A DNA stretch of 64,000 nt from Australimonas brisbanensis. GTDB taxonomy: Bacteria > Chloroflexota > Dehalococcoidia > Lucifugimonadales > Australimonadaceae. The stretch lies in assembly GCA_038147155.1 (NCBI GenBank), contig JAYQTA010000006.1:1-64000 (forward strand), read 5' to 3'. Under the pieces are notes generated by a model, which saw only the letters and a list, made by a program, of their open reading frames with translations, did not search any database and was not told where the DNA came from. Positions within the stretch are counted from its first letter, which is position 1. Every line of letters starts with the position of its first letter. This document shows, piece by piece, positions 61,244 through 64,000 of the stretch. A program made the position numbers and the translations under genes.

Positions 61244-62113
61244 CTACCCCCGCACTCCCACGAGCACGCGGGCCACGGCGGCGTAGTCACGCCCGCCCCC
61301 GCGCGCCACGGGCGGCAGGAGGAACAGCGCCTCGGCGCCCGCCTTCGCCAGCGCGATGGCCGTCTCGATGGCGATGCGCTCGCCGTCCTCCCCCGCCTCC
61401 ACGCGCGCGCGCAGCGCCGCTGGCACCCCGCCGTAGTCCACCCCGCCGGAGCGCACCACCTGCACGCCCCAGTACACCGGCACCGCCAGCGCACCGCCCG
61501 TGTGCGCGGCGTGGGCCTCCAGGAACCGCTCCCGCGCGTCCGCACCGGACAGCGGCTGGGTGATGAGGAACGCCGCACCCGCCGCCACCTTGGCCGCAGC
61601 GCGGATGGCCTCGTCGGCGGGGTCACGGTTCGTGTCCACGGCGGCGCCGGCGCACAGGCCCAGCGGGGCGTCCAGCGCCCTGCCCAGGTAGTCGCGCCCC
61701 GCGTTCAGCGCCGCCACGTCCTCCAGCAGTCCCTCCACGCGCACGTCGCGCACGCGGGTGACCCGGGCGGCGCGCTCGCGCTCACCCAGGCCATCGCCCG
61801 CCAGCGCAACCACGGAGCCCACGCCTGCAAGGCCCGCGCCCAGCAGGTGGGCCTGGAGCGCGATGCGGTTCATGTCGCGCGTGTTCACCACCGCGCCGGT
61901 GGGCACCCCCGTGGCGCGCGCCAGCGCCCCCGCCGCCGTCACCGCATCGGCGCGCGGGTTGCGGCCGGGGTTGGAGGCGGCCAGGTACGCGTCGGCACCC
62001 GCAGCCGCAACGGCGTCGGCCCAAGCCTCAGGCGCGCCCCCGCGCGGTGGAGAGGCATCGCACAGCACCGGCGGACGGGTGGCCGAGCGCACCAGGGCAG
62101 CCAGATCACGCAC
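61244..62113 (-). CDS. Methylenetetrahydrofolate reductase-like protein
   Basis: A 289-residue TIM-barrel protein of the MetF/MTHFR superfamily. It has the early substrate segment VLCDASPPRGG, then GADAYLAASNPGRNPRADAV, VVNTRDMNRIALQAHLLGAG, VVALAGDGLGERERA, FLITQPLSGADARERFLEAH and PVYWGVQ. Canonical MetF carries a Glu in the first segment (family knowledge); here the position reads CDASPP, so the reaction may differ. The GTG at 62113 has GGAGG upstream and overlaps the nth-like gene by eight bases. Folate-linked one-carbon chemistry is likely but not certain. Confidence 0.75.
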   Translation of the reverse strand: MRDLAALVRSATRPPVLCDASPPRGGAPEAWADAVAAAGADAYLAASNPGRNPRADAVTAAGALARATGVPTGAVVNTRDMNRIALQAHLLGAGLAGVGSVVALAGDGLGERERAARVTRVRDVRVEGLLEDVAALNAGRDYLGRALDAPLGLCAGAAVDTNRDPADEAIRAAAKVAAGAAFLITQPLSGADARERFLEAHAAHTGGALAVPVYWGVQVVRSGGVDYGGVPAALRARVEAGEDGERIAIETAIALAKAGAEALFLLPPVARGGGRDYAAVARVLVGVRG

Positions 62114-62795
62114 GGCGAGCCTCCTTCGGGGCCGCCCTGCACAGGTCGGCCAGCACGCATACCCCGCAGCGGGGGTCGCGTTTGCGGCAGATGTCCTTGG
62201 CGTGGGCGTCCAGCAGCGCATGGTACTCGTTGAACAGCGGTGCGTCGGCGGGCAGGTTGCGCTCGAACAGCTCCTGCCAGTCCTCGTAGCGCCCCCGCCC
62301 CGCGCGCGTGCCCAAACGCTCCATGAGCCGGATTGTGTAGGTGTCGATGACGAAGCTGGCCAGCCCCGCCACGTACAGGACGATGTCATCCGCCGTTTCC
62401 GGGCCGATGCCGTACACGCCCAGCAGCTCGGCACGCAGCTCCTTCGCCTCGCGCCCCGCCCACGCGCCGGTGTCATCACCGTAGCGAGCCAGGTACTCAG
62501 CCACGGCCTTGAGCTTGCGCGCCTTGGTGTTGAAGTAGCCGGAGGGGCGTATCGCCTCCGCCAGCACGGGCTCCGGCACGGCGCGCAGCGCGGCGGGGGT
62601 CATGAGGCCTGCGGCCCGCAGTTTGGCGAGGGCCTTGTCCACGTTGGTCCACGCCGTGTTCTGGGTGAGCACCGCCCCCACGATGGTCTCGAAGGGCCCT
62701 CCCTCGCCCGGCCACCAGCCCTGGGGGCCGTGATGGGCGAAGAGCCGCTCGTACACCTGAGTGAGCAGGCCCGCCGTGCGTGCCGAGCGTCTCAC
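62106..62795 (-). CDS. Endonuclease III-family (HhH-GPD) DNA glycosylase
   Basis: A 229-residue HhH-GPD protein with an iron-sulfur loop. FETIVGAVLTQNTAWTNVDKAL opens the fold, LLGVYGIGPETADDIVLYV is the helix-hairpin-helix, VIDTYTIRLMERLG holds the catalytic Asp, and CRKRDPRCGVCVLADLC is the C-X6-C-X2-C-X5-C cluster. The position of the catalytic Lys of endonuclease III reads TAD, so it may be a monofunctional glycosylase of the MIG/MutY-like or HP0602 type. GTG start overlaps the sfsA stop (GTGA). Confidence 0.88.
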   Translation of the reverse strand: MRRSARTAGLLTQVYERLFAHHGPQGWWPGEGGPFETIVGAVLTQNTAWTNVDKALAKLRAAGLMTPAALRAVPEPVLAEAIRPSGYFNTKARKLKAVAEYLARYGDDTGAWAGREAKELRAELLGVYGIGPETADDIVLYVAGLASFVIDTYTIRLMERLGTRAGRGRYEDWQELFERNLPADAPLFNEYHALLDAHAKDICRKRDPRCGVCVLADLCRAAPKEARRA

Positions 62796-63484
62796 GCCTG
62801 CGACCCCACGCGTACGGGTATGGCACGCAGGGGGTGCAGCCCCGCCCCGTCCACGCTGCAGGTCACGGCGTAGGGCTCCACGCCCGCCGCCACGGCCTCA
62901 GCAAGCGCTGCGGCGAAGGCTGAGTCGGCTGTGGTGATGGGGGCCAGCGCCGTGTCGTCATCGCGCTGCACCACGAACACCACCGCCGCGCACACGCCGG
63001 GGGCCAGCGCCCCGGCCAGCTCGCGCAGGTGACGCGCGCCGCGCGCCGTGGGGGCGTCGGGGAAGAGGGCGAGGCCCTCCTCCACCAGGTTCACCGACTT
63101 GCACTCGGCCCAGCACACCCCCTCCGGCCCCTCGAAGCGCAGGTCGATACGCGATGCGCCCAACCCCACCTCCCGGCGCACCGTGGGGTAGCCCTCCAGC
63201 CCCGCCAGCAGCCCGCGGCGCTGCGCCTCGATGGCGACGGCGGGCGGGGTGCGCGCGTCCAGCCCCACCCATCGCCCGAAGGCGAACACCTGCACCAGGT
63301 CGTAGGGTGTGCGGCGGGCAGGGCCAGGCTCCGGTCGCAGGCGCACCGGCGCGCCGGATACCAGCAGCTCACGCATGCGCCCGGAGTTGGGCAGATGGGC
63401 GCGAGCGGGAACCCCCGCCACCGACAAGTCGGCGGCGAAACGGTTGGCCCGGCCGATGAGCAGTCCGTCCACCAGGGTGTCCAT
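62792..63484 (-). CDS. sfsA: SfsA-family protein
   Basis: A 230-residue SfsA protein, named for sugar fermentation stimulation and proposed to bind or cut nucleic acid through a nuclease-like fold. Diagnostic segments: LIGRANRFAADLSVAGV, RAHLPNSGRMRELL, GASRIDLRFEG, WAECKSVNLVEEGLALFPDAPTARG cut here as ECKSV with PDAPT, and a C-terminal strand. It heads an overlapping sfsA-nth-metF-like operon. TACCAT (63491-63496 on this strand) ends six bases before the ATG, so it may be leaderless. Confidence 0.93.
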   Translation of the reverse strand: MDTLVDGLLIGRANRFAADLSVAGVPARAHLPNSGRMRELLVSGAPVRLRPEPGPARRTPYDLVQVFAFGRWVGLDARTPPAVAIEAQRRGLLAGLEGYPTVRREVGLGASRIDLRFEGPEGVCWAECKSVNLVEEGLALFPDAPTARGARHLRELAGALAPGVCAAVVFVVQRDDDTALAPITTADSAFAAALAEAVAAGVEPYAVTCSVDGAGLHPLRAIPVRVGSQA

Positions 63485-63526
63485 GCACTGATGGTAGCAG
63501 GGAGCCCCCGGCGCATCACGGTGCGC

Positions 63527-63532
63527 TAGACT
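63527..63532 (+). promoter_or_regulatory. -10 box directly before pyrF
   Basis: TAGACT stands eight bases before the pyrF ATG with no ribosome site between, suggesting a leaderless transcript. The divergent sfsA -10 box lies about 31 bases away. Confidence 0.45.
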
Positions 63533-63540
63533 TGGGCGCC

Positions 63541-64000
63541 ATGAGCACCTTCAACGAGAAGCTGGACGCCGCCGCCGCCCGCAACCGCTCCCGCCTGGTG
63601 GTGGGGCTGGACCCGCAGCCCTCGATGATGGCCATGCCGGACGTGGCGGCCTTCAACCGGGCCATCATCGAGGCCACGGCGGACCTGGTGTGCGCCTACA
63701 AGCCCCAGATGGCCTACTTCGAGGCGCTGGGCATGGACGGGCTGCTCGCCCTGGAGGCGACGCTGGCCGCCATCCCCTCTCACATCCCCGTGATCCTGGA
63801 CGCCAAGCGCGGGGACATTGGCTCCACCTCCGCCGCCTACGCCACGGCGTTGTTCACGGTGTGGGGGGCCGATGCCACCACCGTCCACCCGTACATGGGC
63901 GAGGACTCCGTCGGCCCCTTCCTGGAGTACGGGGAAAAGGGCGTGTTCATCCTGGCGCGCACCTCCAACCCCGGCGCGCGGGACTTCGAGGAGCTCACGC
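63541..64000 (+). CDS. pyrF: Orotidine 5'-phosphate decarboxylase, N-terminal part
   Basis: The first 153 residues of PyrF, which makes UMP from OMP; the gene continues beyond the window. The sequence fits the longer subfamily (PyrF type 2): RLVVGLDPQPSMM, ADLVCAYKPQMAYFEALG, the catalytic Asp-Lys-X-X-Asp in VILDAKRGDIGSTSAAYA, and ADATTVHPYMGEDSVGPFLEY. It lies outside the pyr operon and probably has its own promoter without the PyrR leader. Confidence 0.95.
   Translation, partial: MSTFNEKLDAAAARNRSRLVVGLDPQPSMMAMPDVAAFNRAIIEATADLVCAYKPQMAYFEALGMDGLLALEATLAAIPSHIPVILDAKRGDIGSTSAAYATALFTVWGADATTVHPYMGEDSVGPFLEYGEKGVFILARTSNPGARDFEELT

Overview
The window is a gene-dense, very GC-rich (about 70 percent by eye) bacterial chromosome segment with short intergenic gaps, many four-base start/stop overlaps and frequent GTG/TTG starts. 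Gene content points to an aerobic, high-GC member of the Chloroflexota, perhaps near Dehalococcoidia (inference, not a marker-gene placement). The clues are a quinol:acceptor oxidoreductase of the alternative complex III (ACIII) type, an F420-dependent NADP reductase homologue, a molybdenum hydroxylase operon, several bicupin paralogues, and a PyrR-controlled pyr operon. Seven tRNA genes are present: Gln-TTG, Leu-CAA, Gly-GCC, Phe-GAA, Asn-GTT, Ala-CGC and Arg-CCT. No rRNA, CRISPR array, phage or insertion sequence was found.

Layout. 0-13 kb: mixed housekeeping and accessory genes (heme-binding GlcG/HbpS-like protein, two membrane proteins, isochorismatase-like hydrolase, RidA, DUF192 lipoprotein, ruvB, a large membrane protein with triplicated repeats, methylmalonyl-CoA mutase large subunit, MMPL exporter with its TetR regulator and operator, 3-methyladenine glycosylase plus cupin), then tRNA genes. 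13-26.4 kb: an Lrp/AsnC regulator and a tiny Tat-signal protein, then the respiratory block. It comprises a small membrane protein, pentaheme ActA, a split ActB (MopB-like ActB1 and Fe-S ActB2), ActC, ActF, ActD and ActE, followed by cytochrome c maturation genes (ccmH, ccmF, a short ccmI-like gene and a secreted/anchored carboxypeptidase-regulatory-domain protein). The two halves fit together: ActA and ActE carry six CXXCH sites that need heme attachment.

26.4-48.8 kb: HAD hydrolase and typA; tRNA genes; first bicupin paralogue; msrA; a broken Vms1/eRF1-like gene; alpha/beta hydrolase; aminotransferase; gentisate-dioxygenase-like bicupin; a CoxM-CoxS-CoxL-type molybdenum hydroxylase operon ending in a MoaD-like gene; an RRM protein; methyltransferase and threonine synthase; metal-handling genes (HMA protein and CDF transporter); npdG; a large VWA protein. 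48.8-58.3 kb: the pyrimidine operon pyrR-pyrB-pyrC-carA-carB, with a visible promoter, PyrR-binding loop and attenuator. It is followed by an unusual hypoxanthine phosphoribosyltransferase with a histone-H1-like tail and a nuclease-like middle domain. 58.3-61.2 kb: two tandem bicupin paralogues between inverted copies of an intergenic repeat. 61.2-64 kb: an overlapping sfsA-nth-metF-like operon and the start of pyrF, which runs off the window.

Promoters can be read in several places, with TTGACA-like -35 and TAGAAT/TACAAT/TATAAT-like -10 boxes. In several genes the -10 box lies only 6-8 bases before the start codon, suggesting leaderless transcripts.
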